NCBI RefSeq assembly: GCF_034531395.1
Contig: NZ_JARVCO010000007.1
Location: 434,001-498,000, forward strand
From: Pontiella agarivorans
Lineage (GTDB): Bacteria > Verrucomicrobiota > Kiritimatiellia > Kiritimatiellales > Pontiellaceae
Direction of reading: 5' to 3'
Length of the DNA: 64,000 nt
Shown: in pieces, positions 49,772 through 58,956 of the stretch
Layout of the letters: each line of letters starts with the position of its first letter
Numbering within the stretch: the first letter of the stretch is position 1
Made by a program: the position numbers and the translations under genes
The notes under the pieces: model-generated
Seen by the model: the letters and a program-made list of their open reading frames with translations, nothing else
Told to the model about the DNA's origin: nothing
Database searches by the model: none

Positions 49772-51218
49772 AGAGATCTCGGTTGGCCTTGGCGATCGTT
49801 TTGCTGCGGGAGAGAATTTCATCCATATCGGTGAGTTCGCGGCGGTACCAGTATTTCAACCCGTCGAGGTCGACAACGGTGACATCGGAGGAGAGATCGT
49901 CGAGCTCCGGATCGATGTTGCGCGGCATGCCGAGGTCGATGACTATGACGGGGCGTTCCTGATTAAAGAAGGGGGCGTGGGCCATGTGGAGAATATGGCC
50001 CGGGGCATCGGTGGCACTGACGATGATGTCGGCATCGGTGATGCGGTTTTTCATGTCGTTGAAGGAGCAGAGTTCCACTTTTCCGGCCAGTGTTTCCGGG
50101 ACATGCGGTTTGTTGACGTGATAGCACCAGATGATTTTTCCAACCTCTGGAAGGCTGTCGATGACGAAGCCTTTTCCGATCATGCCGGCACCGAGCATCA
50201 TGACCGTGGATTCGGTCAGATTTTTACCGTGTGCTTCGAGATATTTAATGGCGAGGTCTTCGATTTCATAGTTGTGGAGCAGCGGAGCCACTTCGTTTTT
50301 GATACTTTTGGAAACGTAGAGGGAGGAGGAAATCCATTCCTGCATCATATTTCCGGCCCAGCCGCGCTGTTTGGCCAGTTCGAGTGCATCTTTTATCTGG
50401 GAGGTGATGTGATTTTCCCCCGGCGTTTGCGAAAGCATGCCGCCGGTGACCAGGCACAGGTGCTCGAAGGCTTCCCAGCCGTTTTTGATGTAAAACTTGT
50501 CTTCCTTCAAATTGGTGAAGCCCATGATATGGCGGAGAATGCCGTTTTCCATGGTTTCGGTCGAAACGGCTGCAATGATCTCCACCCGGTTGCAGGTGTT
50601 GAGCATCATGAATTCATGAATGCCCCAGAGCTGCATAATCATGAAACCGGCGCGTTCGAAGCGGGGACCGGTCAGGTGGAAGGGTTCGCGTTCTTCCACA
50701 TTCAGGTGGTTGTGGTCGGTGCCGACAACGACCAGATGTGCGGCATCCATCATTCTGAGATGACGTGAAAGGCTGTTTTTGACCATTTTAGATTGCCGGC
50801 AGTTGTTTCCGCCGGAAGAGACGGAAACCATCAGTTTGTCATGGCGGGTGATGGCCGGTGTGGTGAAATCGCTCTTCGACCAGTTGCCGTCGACGCAGCA
50901 GCAGAGCACATGGTGTTTGCGGGCGGCTTCGAGCACGGTGCGGTTGACGCCGCGACTGTTGGTGGCGGCATAGACGATGGTATTTCCGATTACGTCATCG
51001 TCTTCGAAGCGGCGGGCGATATGTTTAATCTGTCCGGTGAGAACGAGTTCTTCGACTTCATCATTGATCTCCGGACTGACAACCGTGAGTTCGGGCCCGG
51101 TATCGAGCAGCAACAGAATTTTGCGAAAGGCAACCTTGCCGCCACCGACCACCAGGCAGGGGCGGCCTTTGAGGAACAGGTTGATGTGGATGCCGTTGTG
51201 AGATTGATCTTTATTCAT
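49725..51218 (-). CDS. SirC-HemA fusion: precorrin-2 dehydrogenase + glutamyl-tRNA reductase
   Basis: A 497-residue fusion. Residues 1-155 resemble precorrin-2 dehydrogenase (CysG N-terminal/SirC): I-N-L-F-L-K-G-R-P-C-L-V-V-G-G-G-K-V-A, V-Y-A-A-T-N-S, then S-V-S-S-G-G-N-N-C. From about 160 a glutamyl-tRNA reductase follows: V-V-V-G-T-D-H-N-H, T-C-N-R-V-E with the catalytic Cys, G-E-N-H-I, the NADPH loop M-L-G-A-G-M-I-G-K and V-I-D-L-G-M-P-R-N-I-D. The protein thus covers the first committed step of tetrapyrrole synthesis and a later step to sirohydrochlorin. With the downstream HemC-CobA-HemD fusion it points to a siroheme-directed pathway. Whether both halves are active is not shown. Confidence 0.87.
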   Translation of the reverse strand: MNKDQSHNGIHINLFLKGRPCLVVGGGKVAFRKILLLLDTGPELTVVSPEINDEVEELVLTGQIKHIARRFEDDDVIGNTIVYAATNSRGVNRTVLEAARKHHVLCCCVDGNWSKSDFTTPAITRHDKLMVSVSSGGNNCRQSKMVKNSLSRHLRMMDAAHLVVVGTDHNHLNVEEREPFHLTGPRFERAGFMIMQLWGIHEFMMLNTCNRVEIIAAVSTETMENGILRHIMGFTNLKEDKFYIKNGWEAFEHLCLVTGGMLSQTPGENHITSQIKDALELAKQRGWAGNMMQEWISSSLYVSKSIKNEVAPLLHNYEIEDLAIKYLEAHGKNLTESTVMMLGAGMIGKGFVIDSLPEVGKIIWCYHVNKPHVPETLAGKVELCSFNDMKNRITDADIIVSATDAPGHILHMAHAPFFNQERPVIVIDLGMPRNIDPELDDLSSDVTVVDLDGLKYWYRRELTDMDEILSRSKTIAKANRDLYDKIANSFKSGHTAE

Positions 51219-51405
51219 GGTTCAGTTAGGTGGAAATCAGTAGAACAAAGCCCGGAATATTTGGCGATCTGTTTTCCATAAAAACGCGAAAAGATAGGGG
51301 AGGCCGTGTCTGATTGCAAGGGCGATAGACGTTAAACGTTATAATATTCATCGACATTGAACGTTTATGACCACTATCGTGTCGGTCTTTTCAGTTGGGA
51401 GAAAA
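51219..51405. other. 187-bp divergent region between hemA fusion and lipoprotein gene
   Basis: It contains TATAAT near 51341 and two AACGTT-centred sequences (TTAAACGTTATAA near 51331 and GAACGTTTATGA near 51360) that may be a small operator or promoter pair for the lipoprotein gene. Confidence 0.35.
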
Positions 51406-51981
51406 ATGATGCAGAAGACATGGTTCGGATTACCCCTTATCGCTTTATTGGCCGCCTGTGGCGGAGAAAAAATTGAAACCTATCAGGTGCCGAAGGAGAC
51501 GGTTGCCGCTCCGGCTATGCCGGCCCCTGTGAAACAGACTCCGGCCGCGACGGTTCGCCGCTCCTCGCCGGGATTTTCCGCAGATCTGCCTGACGGCTGG
51601 AAGGAAGTGCCTTCGAGTTCGGCCATGCGGAAAGCCAGCTATGTTGTAGAAGGCACGGCGATCGATGCCTATTTTATCTCGCTTTCCATGGGGGATGTGC
51701 TCAGCAATGTGAATCGCTGGCGCGGGCAGGTGGGTCTGCCGAATGCATCGCTGGACGCTATTGAAGCGAATATGGTCGAATTCTCCATTAACGGCCATGG
51801 GTGCAAATATTTTGAAATCTATAACGAGGAGAACGACAAGGGCATCATTGCAGGCATCATTGATCTGTCGCCGAGTTATTGGTATTTCACGGCAAAAGGC
51901 CCCGTCAGTGAGCTTAAAGTTCACACGGCCGATATGCAGAACTTCCTCAAGTCGATGAAGTTTGACGGCCACAATCATTAA
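51406..51981 (+). CDS. Lipoprotein, unknown function
   Basis: A 191-residue lipoprotein: hydrophobic signal with lipobox L-L-A-A-C-G, a proline-rich linker (A-P-A-M-P-A-P-V-K-Q-T-P-A), then a globular domain. The domain has G-F-S-A-D-L-P-D-G-W-K, W-R-G-Q-V-G-L-P and Y-W-Y-F-T-A-K-G-P, reminiscent of lipoproteins near cytochrome c assembly genes in PVC bacteria. It is 41 bp upstream of resB and likely cotranscribed. The ribosome site GGGAGAAAA precedes ATG 51406. Function is not known. Confidence 0.75.
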   Translation: MMQKTWFGLPLIALLAACGGEKIETYQVPKETVAAPAMPAPVKQTPAATVRRSSPGFSADLPDGWKEVPSSSAMRKASYVVEGTAIDAYFISLSMGDVLSNVNRWRGQVGLPNASLDAIEANMVEFSINGHGCKYFEIYNEENDKGIIAGIIDLSPSYWYFTAKGPVSELKVHTADMQNFLKSMKFDGHNH

Positions 51982-52022
51982 CTTTCAGGCATCGTCGCTG
52001 CCTTTTCCGGATATCTAATTTT

Positions 52023-53444
52023 ATGTTAAACAGGTTATTTGATTTTCTTCAGTCCCTCAAACTGACCGTATGGTTGCTGGTTCTGAGCATGGTGCTGGTA
52101 TTCGCAGGGACGCTTGCACAGGTCGATAAAGGGATCTGGAATGTGATGGATCAGTATTTCCGCTGTTACATCGCCATGATCGATCTCCCCGTCTTTTTTC
52201 CCCGGAGTTGGAATGTTCCGGATATTGGAATTCCGTTTCCCGGCGGCTTTCTGATCGGCTGGTTATTGACGATCAATCTGATTGCGGTGCATTCACAGAC
52301 GTTCAAGGTTCTGGCCAAAGGCGGGCGCAGAATGGCCGGGCTGGTGCTGTTTGCTCTTGGCATTCTGGTGGTGGTCGGGGTGATGCTCGGCTGGGGAACA
52401 GCACCGGTTGCCGCTACGGAAAATGATGCGTTCTGGCGGGTTTTTCTGCGGCTCGGCCGCGGTACGGCGGCGGCCGTTGTACTTTATGCAGCCTGTGTGC
52501 TGCTCTATCGGCAGCGGGCCGGTATGGTGTTGCTGCACGGCGGTATTCTCTTTCTGTTGATCGGTGAATTTTTCACGGCACTCTTTGCGGTTGAAGCCAC
52601 GATGACCATTAAAGAAGGGGAAACCGTCAATTTTCTCGACCGGTCGCAGCAGCTGGAGCTCGCGTTTACGGAAACAAGTCATCCCGATTACGATACCGTC
52701 ACCGTTATTCCGCAGAAACTGCTCCGGGATGGTGAGCTGATTTCCGATGAACATCTTCCGTTTGATGTGAAGGTGCATCGGTTTATGGAAAACTCCAACT
52801 CTCCCCGGCCCTTGAACAGTATGCCGCCTGCGTTACTCAGCAGTTATCCGGAATATGAAGGTTTCGGCTCGCGGCAATATATCGCTGAAGCACCGCAGGT
52901 AAGTGGCGCAACGGGGTCCCGGAATGCACAGGCGGTGGATGTGGAACTGATGGATCCGTCCACAGGGAAATCACTTGGCCGTTATATTCTTTCGCTGTGG
53001 ATGTATCCCAACTTTGTGAACCGGACCTGGGATATGCCGACCCATATTACCGTGGGCGATAAAACCTATACGGCCTACCTGCGTTTCGGGCGGGAATATG
53101 CCAAAGCCCCGAGCGGAAATCCCTTTTCGATCAAGCTGCTCGATTTTGTGCATGAAAAATATGAAGGCACTCAGATGCCGAAAGATTTTGCATCGAAAAT
53201 TCTGCTGGTGAACGAGGGCGACGGCGTGGAGCGTGAGCTGCGGATTTGGATGAATAATCCGTTGCGCTATGCTCGCCGTACGTTTTATCAGTCGGGTTTT
53301 CTGCCGGACGACGGCGGCACAGTACTTCAGGTGGTTCGCAATGATACCTGGATGATTCCCTATCTAAGTTGCATGATTGTTTTTGTCGGCATGACGGCCC
53401 AGTTTGTCCAGTCGTTCAACCGCTATTTAAGGAGGGACGCCTGA
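52023..53444 (+). CDS. resB: ResB-like cytochrome c biogenesis protein (CcsB)
   Basis: A 473-residue membrane protein with ResB features: an N-terminal helix with S-L-K-L-T-V-W-L-L-V-L (the typical S-x-K-L-x-x-x-L start), several further helices, a periplasmic domain (about 190-430) and a last helix near the C-terminus. ResB/CcsB and ResC/CcsA form the system II machinery that delivers heme to apocytochromes c in the periplasm. Its stop codon overlaps the start of the ccsA gene (TGA/ATG at 53442-53446). Confidence 0.88.
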   Translation: MLNRLFDFLQSLKLTVWLLVLSMVLVFAGTLAQVDKGIWNVMDQYFRCYIAMIDLPVFFPRSWNVPDIGIPFPGGFLIGWLLTINLIAVHSQTFKVLAKGGRRMAGLVLFALGILVVVGVMLGWGTAPVAATENDAFWRVFLRLGRGTAAAVVLYAACVLLYRQRAGMVLLHGGILFLLIGEFFTALFAVEATMTIKEGETVNFLDRSQQLELAFTETSHPDYDTVTVIPQKLLRDGELISDEHLPFDVKVHRFMENSNSPRPLNSMPPALLSSYPEYEGFGSRQYIAEAPQVSGATGSRNAQAVDVELMDPSTGKSLGRYILSLWMYPNFVNRTWDMPTHITVGDKTYTAYLRFGREYAKAPSGNPFSIKLLDFVHEKYEGTQMPKDFASKILLVNEGDGVERELRIWMNNPLRYARRTFYQSGFLPDDGGTVLQVVRNDTWMIPYLSCMIVFVGMTAQFVQSFNRYLRRDA

Positions 53445-55222
53445 TGAAGCGCACGATTACCCAGATTTTCGTAGTTCTGTTCTGCCTCTGGTTTTTTCAA
53501 AAAGGGCTTAGGCCGAAGAGTGAAACACCTGAAGAGTTCCAGCTGAATGCCTTTGCGCATCTCCCGGTAAAATATGAAGGCCGGAAAAAACCGCTGGATA
53601 CGTTTGCCCGTAATCTGCTCACCGTGCTTTCCGGAAAACAGTCGGTCCGAAATCCGGATGGAGAAAAAGTCGAAGCGATCGAGTGGCTGCTGGACAGTAT
53701 TTCCGGAACCGAGCACGCTGCGGATTACAGGGTTATCCGTATTGAAAATATTGATCTGCTCGCCAGCCTCGGTCTGGGGGAGAAGGATGGAGATCATTTC
53801 CGTTTTTCATATCGCCAGCTCGCTCCCGCTCTGGTGACGCTCGATCAGGCCGCACGCTCCGCGTTCGCAAAAGACAGCCGTGAACGCGATCTGTACGACC
53901 GCCAGGTCATCAAGCTGGCTAATAAACTCTATGCTTTTCAGAATGTGCTCAGTTCATTTGAAGATCCGTCCGGCACTCCGCAGGATCAGATTTTTTCAAC
54001 TGCGCAGCGGTACATGACGCTGGAAGGCTATTCGATTCCGCTGGTGATTCCTCCAACGGCTGGAAATGACCGCTGGCGTCCGCTCATGAGTGTGCTCCTG
54101 GCCTCGCACCCGGCGATGCAGGGGATATCCGGACACGAAATCAGCGTTGATCCGGCTGCCATCCACTTCGGGGTGATGCTGGCGGCGTATCGGGAAGGCA
54201 ATGTGGATGCATTCAATCAGCAGCTTTTTGAGTACGGTGACGTCGTTCGTGCTGAAAGTCCTGAAGCGTTCGATAAAGTTTCGTTTGAGGTTTTTTATAA
54301 CCGCCTCAATGCTTTCATGAAATCGGCACAGCTTTATCTGCTGGTTTTTGTGCTCAGTATGTTCGGTTGGCTCTTCCGAAAAGACGGGCTGATTTCCGCC
54401 TCGCGCACCATCATGATGGTCGCCTTTGTTCCGCATACCTGGGCCATCATTGCGCGCGTGTTCCTTTCCGGTTATCCGCCGGTAACCAATCTCTATTCCT
54501 CCGCAATTTTTATCGGTTGGGCTGCTGTCGGGGCGGGCATTATTCTGGAACTCGGATTCCGTAAAAAGGCTGCCGGAATCGGTAATCTGGTCGGTGGAAT
54601 TGCCGGTTTTTCAACCCTGCTTATTGCCTACTTTCTCGCTGGAGACGGCGATACGATGGAGCAGATGCGGGCTGTGCTCGATACCCGCTTCTGGTTGGCT
54701 ACGCATGTTATCACGGTCACGCTTGGCTATATGGCCACATTTGTAACCGGCGCGATCGGTGTTTTTTACATATTGAGCGGACTGCTCACCCGCCGTCTGG
54801 ATCAGGAAACCGAAGACGGGATGTACCGCATGATGTATGGCACCACCTGTTTTGCGTTGCTGCTCAGTTTTGTGGGAACCGTACTCGGCGGTTTGTGGGC
54901 CGACGATTCATGGGGCCGGTTCTGGGGCTGGGACCCAAAAGAAAACGGGGCGCTTCTTATTGTGATCTGGAATGCGATCATGCTGCACGCGAAATACGGA
55001 CAGATGGTCAAGCACCGAGGTTTTGCGGTTATGGCCGTATTCGGCAATGTGGTAACTGCATGGTCGTGGTTCGGGGTGAATCAGTTGTCGGTCGGTTTGC
55101 ATTCCTATGGATTCACCGATTCCGCCAGCTTCTGGCTCATTATGTTCTGTCTGTCGCAGTCTATCCTTTGTGCCGCTGGGCTGACGCCTGCCAAACGCTG
55201 GAAATCCGGCGCCGTGCAATAA
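53444..55222 (+). CDS. ccsA: CcsA/ResC-like cytochrome c biogenesis protein
   Basis: A 592-residue protein. The last 290 residues hold the heme-handling helices with the WWD domain W-G-R-F-W-G-W-D-P-K-E-N and flanking histidines. The first 300 residues have one helix and a periplasmic part, an extension also seen in Bacteroidetes-type proteins. It forms the heme export/ligation unit with ResB just upstream. The ATG follows AAGGAGG, an excellent ribosome site located within the end of resB. Together with the SirC-HemA and HemC-CobA-HemD genes on the other side it makes a heme-supply neighbourhood. Confidence 0.9.
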   Translation: MKRTITQIFVVLFCLWFFQKGLRPKSETPEEFQLNAFAHLPVKYEGRKKPLDTFARNLLTVLSGKQSVRNPDGEKVEAIEWLLDSISGTEHAADYRVIRIENIDLLASLGLGEKDGDHFRFSYRQLAPALVTLDQAARSAFAKDSRERDLYDRQVIKLANKLYAFQNVLSSFEDPSGTPQDQIFSTAQRYMTLEGYSIPLVIPPTAGNDRWRPLMSVLLASHPAMQGISGHEISVDPAAIHFGVMLAAYREGNVDAFNQQLFEYGDVVRAESPEAFDKVSFEVFYNRLNAFMKSAQLYLLVFVLSMFGWLFRKDGLISASRTIMMVAFVPHTWAIIARVFLSGYPPVTNLYSSAIFIGWAAVGAGIILELGFRKKAAGIGNLVGGIAGFSTLLIAYFLAGDGDTMEQMRAVLDTRFWLATHVITVTLGYMATFVTGAIGVFYILSGLLTRRLDQETEDGMYRMMYGTTCFALLLSFVGTVLGGLWADDSWGRFWGWDPKENGALLIVIWNAIMLHAKYGQMVKHRGFAVMAVFGNVVTAWSWFGVNQLSVGLHSYGFTDSASFWLIMFCLSQSILCAAGLTPAKRWKSGAVQ

Positions 55223-55257
55223 ATTCAAATCACCAAGCATATGAAGATCATTGCGAT

Positions 55258-55293
55258 ATATAATTTCATACATTGCAATGTATGAAATTATAT
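55258..55293. promoter_or_regulatory. 36-bp perfect palindrome
   Basis: Centred between 55275 and 55276, with core CATACATTGCAATGTATG and A/T arms. It starts 36 bp after the ccsA stop, and its core recurs 59 bp further on. It could be an operator pair for the kinase gene, or, with TATTTTTATC just after it, a weak terminator. Confidence 0.6.
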
Positions 55294-55320
55294 TTTTATC
55301 GATTAAACGGAGGATTTTAT

Positions 55321-55348
55321 TTTTTCATACATTGCAATGTGTGAAAAA
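55321..55348. promoter_or_regulatory. Second copy of the palindromic core
   Basis: TTTTTCATACATTGCAATGT continuing GTGAAAAA is a 28-bp palindrome with one mismatched pair, matching the core of 55258-55293 except one base. Its end lies 77 bp before the kinase gene start. Confidence 0.6.
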
Positions 55349-55424
55349 TGAGTCATTTAGGCGCTAGTCAGCTGTCTGTGAATTTGGATTGATTGATCTG
55401 CGACTTTGTGACACAGTTCATTCC

Positions 55425-56600
55425 ATGAAACCGGGATTTTTTGATAAGCTGGTTGGTCATCTTGATCATCTTGATAAAGGTAGTCTTCAAACTTATTTTT
55501 TGCGTTTGGCCCGCGAAAAAGGGTTGATGGAAACCATTTTCCAGGCGTTGGAAGAGGGGATCATTGTATTGGATTCAGAGGCTCAGCTGTCGTATGCCAA
55601 CCGTGCGGCGGAGAGCATGCTGGGTTTCAAACTCGAACATGCTGCGGGCGACCGGATTCAGAAATACCTTAAGGACATTCATTGGGATCTCGTACTCGAT
55701 CTGGATGAGGAAGAGTGGAGCCAGCTGGTTCGCCGTGAAATCGAGATTACCTATCCTCAGCACCGGTTTGTGGAATTTTATGTGGTTCCGTTGACGGCGG
55801 TGGATGAAAACGAAGAAGGGGCTGTGGTTATTTTCCGGGATGTGACGAGCGAGCGGCAGACGACGGCGGATTCGATTGAATCAGAACGGTTGCATGCATT
55901 GAGTCTGTTGGCTGCCGGTGTGGCGCATGAAATTGGGAATCCGCTCAATTCGATCAATATTCATCTTCAGCTGCTGGATCGGGAAATCGGGTACTTGGAA
56001 AATGAAGAAGCGGTGGGCGAGCTGCGCGAGCTGGTTGAAGTTTCCCGGAAGGAGGTTGCCCGGCTTGATACGATTATCCGGCAGTTCCTGAAAGCTTTGC
56101 GGCCGTCGTTGCCGGAGCGCAAGCTGCAGAAGCTTGAAACGCTGCTTCATGAAACGCTCGAGGTGATGCAGCATGAGATGCGTGACCGGAGGATGTTGGT
56201 GGAAACCGATTTTGCCGACGATGTGCCGGCGGTGATGGTGGATGAAACGCAGGTGATGCAGGTGTTCTTCAATGTCATTAAGAATGCGCTTCAGGCGATG
56301 GAAGACGGCGGTATTCTGAAGCTGGAAACAGATGTTACGGATCGGTTTGTCGGTGTGGTGATTGAGGATAATGGCTCCGGAATTGATCCGGATAAACTCG
56401 GTACGATTTATGAGCCGTATCATACCACCAAGGCGGAGGGCAACGGGCTGGGGATGATGATCGTGCAGCGCATTATGCGCGATCATGGCGGCGAGATAGA
56501 AATCAATTCCGAGCCTGGCCGCGGCACCCGCCTTACGTTGAGATTTCCGCGCGAAGATGCGCGCATGAATTTACTGATTGCTCCGGAAAAGGAGGCTTGA
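55425..56600 (+). CDS. NtrB-type PAS sensor histidine kinase
   Basis: A 391-residue soluble kinase. A PAS domain (about 30-150: I-F-Q-A-L-E-E-G-I-I-V-L-D) precedes the HisKA dimerisation region with the phosphorylated histidine in A-A-G-V-A-H-E-I-G-N-P-L-N. The ATPase N, G1 and G2 boxes follow (N-V-I-K-N-A-L-Q-A-M, E-D-N-G-S-G-I, G-N-G-L-G-M-M-I-V). No membrane helix is seen, so it senses an intracellular signal. The sigma-54 activator gene follows after one base, so they form a pair. Two palindromes lie in its upstream region. Confidence 0.9.
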   Translation: MKPGFFDKLVGHLDHLDKGSLQTYFLRLAREKGLMETIFQALEEGIIVLDSEAQLSYANRAAESMLGFKLEHAAGDRIQKYLKDIHWDLVLDLDEEEWSQLVRREIEITYPQHRFVEFYVVPLTAVDENEEGAVVIFRDVTSERQTTADSIESERLHALSLLAAGVAHEIGNPLNSINIHLQLLDREIGYLENEEAVGELRELVEVSRKEVARLDTIIRQFLKALRPSLPERKLQKLETLLHETLEVMQHEMRDRRMLVETDFADDVPAVMVDETQVMQVFFNVIKNALQAMEDGGILKLETDVTDRFVGVVIEDNGSGIDPDKLGTIYEPYHTTKAEGNGLGMMIVQRIMRDHGGEIEINSEPGRGTRLTLRFPREDARMNLLIAPEKEA

Positions 56601-56601
56601 G

Positions 56602-57951
56602 ATGGCTAAACCGACTGTGTTGATTGTTGATGATGAAAAGAGTGCGCGTGAGGGGCTGGTTCGGGCGCTGCGACGGGATTATCGTGTTTTTGCGGCGGAA
56701 AACGGAACGTCTGCGCTTGAGGTGCTGGGCAGTCAGAATATTGATGTATTGCTCAGCGATGTCCGGATGCCGGGCATGGACGGCATCACACTGTTGCAGC
56801 GTGCTCTGGCCAATTACCCGGAATTGACGGTGATTATTCTGACGGCCTACGGCGATGTCGATATGGCCGTGGAGGCGATGAAACACGGTGCAACCGATTT
56901 TATGACGAAGCCGATCAATCTGGATAAACTGGAACTGGTGCTTGATCGCTTGCTGAAGGCCAAGAAAATCGAGCTGGAGAATGAGCAGCTCAAGGTGCAG
57001 CTCGATAATAAATACGGTCTGGAGAATATCATCGGCCGGTCGGCTCCGATGCAGGAGGTTTTCGATACGATTCGTCAGGTGGCCGGTTCCCGTGCGACGG
57101 TGCTGATTCAGGGCGAGAGCGGGACGGGCAAGGAGCTGGTAGCGAAAGCGATCCATCAGTTGAGCTCGAGGAACAAGGGGCCGTTTGTGGCGGTGCATTG
57201 TGCTGCGCTTTCGCAGAATATTCTGGAGAGTGAGCTGTTCGGTCATGAGAAGGGTGCATTTACGGGGGCGATGGAACGGCGCATCGGCCGCTTTGAAAAG
57301 GCGGATGGGGGTTCACTGTTTCTGGATGAAATCTCTGAAATTGATGCAAACGTGCAGGTGAAGATTCTCCGGGCATTGGAAGAACGTCAGGTGGAACGCG
57401 TCGGCGGCGATACCCCGGTGGATGTGGATACACGGCTCATTGCAGCCACGAACCGCGACCTTAAAGCCATGGTGGAAGATGGCGATTTCCGGGAGGACCT
57501 GTTTTACCGCTTATACGTCGTCGTCATCACGCTCCCTCCGTTGCGGGAGCGGCAGGATGATATTCTACTGTTGCTGAATCATTATCTTGCGGTTTTCAAT
57601 GAGGAGAATACGAAGCAGATTGAGGGGTTCACGCCGGCGGCCTATGAACTGTTGGCCGCGTATGACTGGCCGGGAAATATCCGGGAGCTGCGCAATCTGG
57701 TGGAACGCATGGTTGTGCTCGCACGGGGAAAAGTGCTCGATGTTTCGGATATTCCGGCGCAGGTGCGTGAAAAAGCCCGTGGCGGGGGCGAAGTTAAAGT
57801 CGATGCGGAGCTGACGGTGGACGAAATGGAAAAGCGGATGATTATCCAGGCTCTGGAAAAGACCGGCGGCAATCGTACGAAGGCTGCGGAAAAGCTCGGG
57901 ATCAGCCGGCGGACGCTGCACCGTAAACTGAATCAGTATGAAATCCATTAG
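56602..57951 (+). CDS. NtrC-type sigma-54-dependent response regulator
   Basis: A 449-residue regulator. The receiver domain is at 1-115 (V-D-D-E, phosphorylation site [12 protein letters not shown] in T-K-P). The AAA+ domain at about 140-375 shows G-E-S-G-T-G-K-E (Walker A), G-A-F-T-G-A (sigma-54 contact) and G-G-S-L-F-L-D-E. The C-terminus has a Fis-type helix-turn-helix ([18 protein letters not shown]). It activates RpoN promoters when phosphorylated by the preceding kinase. GGAGG precedes the start. Confidence 0.95.
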   Translation: MAKPTVLIVDDEKSAREGLVRALRRDYRVFAAENGTSALEVLGSQNIDVLLSDVRMPGMDGITLLQRALANYPELTVIILTAYGDVDMAVEAMKHGATDFMTKPINLDKLELVLDRLLKAKKIELENEQLKVQLDNKYGLENIIGRSAPMQEVFDTIRQVAGSRATVLIQGESGTGKELVAKAIHQLSSRNKGPFVAVHCAALSQNILESELFGHEKGAFTGAMERRIGRFEKADGGSLFLDEISEIDANVQVKILRALEERQVERVGGDTPVDVDTRLIAATNRDLKAMVEDGDFREDLFYRLYVVVITLPPLRERQDDILLLLNHYLAVFNEENTKQIEGFTPAAYELLAAYDWPGNIRELRNLVERMVVLARGKVLDVSDIPAQVREKARGGGEVKVDAELTVDEMEKRMIIQALEKTGGNRTKAAEKLGISRRTLHRKLNQYEIH

Positions 57952-57957
57952 GGGTTG

Positions 57958-58503
57958 ATGATGCTCGATTCTAACAATGCGGTTTTAATTGTTATTGATG
58001 TTCAGGGGCGTCTTCATGAGTTTATGGCGGATAAGGATGTTCTCGATGCCAATCTTGAAAAACTGATCGGGGCGGCAAAGCTGCTGAATATTCCCATGAT
58101 CGGAATCGGGCAGATTCCGGAAAAACCGGGGGAAACCAGTGAGCCCTTCAGGAGCATGCCGGAACATGTCCCAATGGTTGGAAAAACGACGTTCAGTTGT
58201 TGCGGAGATCCGGGGTTTGATGCTGTTTTCCAGGGGAGGGGAAAAAAGCAGGTGATTCTGGCAGGCATTGAAGCGCCGCACATTTGTGTGTATGAAACGG
58301 CGGTTGAACTGCTTGATCGAGGAGTCGAGGTTTTTGTGGCGGCTGATGCTGTGTCTTCGCGCACCGCATATAAAATAGAGCTGGCACTTGAGGCGATACG
58401 ACAGGTAGGCGGGGTGATTCTTCCGACGGAGTCCATTTTGATGGCGTTGCAGAAAGATGCGGCATCGCCGACCTTCCGGGGAGTGTTGCGATTAATTAAG
58501 TAA
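57958..58503 (+). CDS. Isochorismatase-like cysteine hydrolase
   Basis: A 181-residue member of the isochorismatase fold. The catalytic triad is visible as V-I-D-V-Q-G (Asp), V-G-K-T-T-F-S (Lys) and A-G-I-E-A-P-H-I-C-V (Cys). The pattern V-E-V-F-V-A-A-D-A-V-S-S-R after the Cys is family-typical. Substrates range from isochorismate and nicotinamide to N-carbamoyl compounds and cannot be told here. ATG 57958 and 57961 are both possible starts. It begins 6 bp after the sigma-54 activator gene and may be cotranscribed. Confidence 0.85.
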   Translation: MMLDSNNAVLIVIDVQGRLHEFMADKDVLDANLEKLIGAAKLLNIPMIGIGQIPEKPGETSEPFRSMPEHVPMVGKTTFSCCGDPGFDAVFQGRGKKQVILAGIEAPHICVYETAVELLDRGVEVFVAADAVSSRTAYKIELALEAIRQVGGVILPTESILMALQKDAASPTFRGVLRLIK

Positions 58504-58527
58504 GGGGCGATTTGCAACGCCGACCTC

Positions 58528-58956
58528 TTAATCGACAATATATTTTTCCAGCTGCTCTTCATCAGCCAGGAATTCCGGAATCAGTTTTTTTCTGGCGGAA
58601 GCCCCGTGAGCATGAACCGATGCGGGATCGCCGGTGATGAGCGGATGCCAATCGGGTAGCGGTTTGCCTTCGTAAATCAGGCGGTAGGCGCAGGTTTCGG
58701 GCATCCATTCGAAATATTCGGGTTTATCGGCAGAGAGCACTGCACAGTCGGGAACGAGTTCGTGGCGTTGCGCATAATTCATGCAACGGCAGGTGTTCAC
58801 GTCGAGCATGCGGCAGGCAACACAGGTGTAGTGGATTTTTCCGGTTTCTTCGACTTCGAGTTTGTGGACGCAGCATTTGGCGCATCCGTCGCACAGGGAT
58901 TCCCATTCCGCGGGAGTCATTTCGTGCAGGGTTTTGGTTTTCCAGAAGGAGGTCAT
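58528..58956 (-). CDS. YcgN-like (UPF0260) Cys-rich protein
   Basis: A 142-residue cytosolic protein with the YcgN/UPF0260 pattern: W-E-S-L-C-D-G-C-A-K-C-C, T-C-V-A-C-R-M-L-D, T-C-R-C-M-N-Y and T-C-A-Y-R-L-I-Y-E-G-K-P-L-P-D-W-H-P-L. The cysteine clusters suggest binding of zinc or an iron-sulfur cluster; function is unknown. The start overlaps the end of the hybrid kinase gene by 4 bp on the same strand, so the two are cotranscribed. Confidence 0.87.
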   Translation of the reverse strand: MTSFWKTKTLHEMTPAEWESLCDGCAKCCVHKLEVEETGKIHYTCVACRMLDVNTCRCMNYAQRHELVPDCAVLSADKPEYFEWMPETCAYRLIYEGKPLPDWHPLITGDPASVHAHGASARKKLIPEFLADEEQLEKYIVD

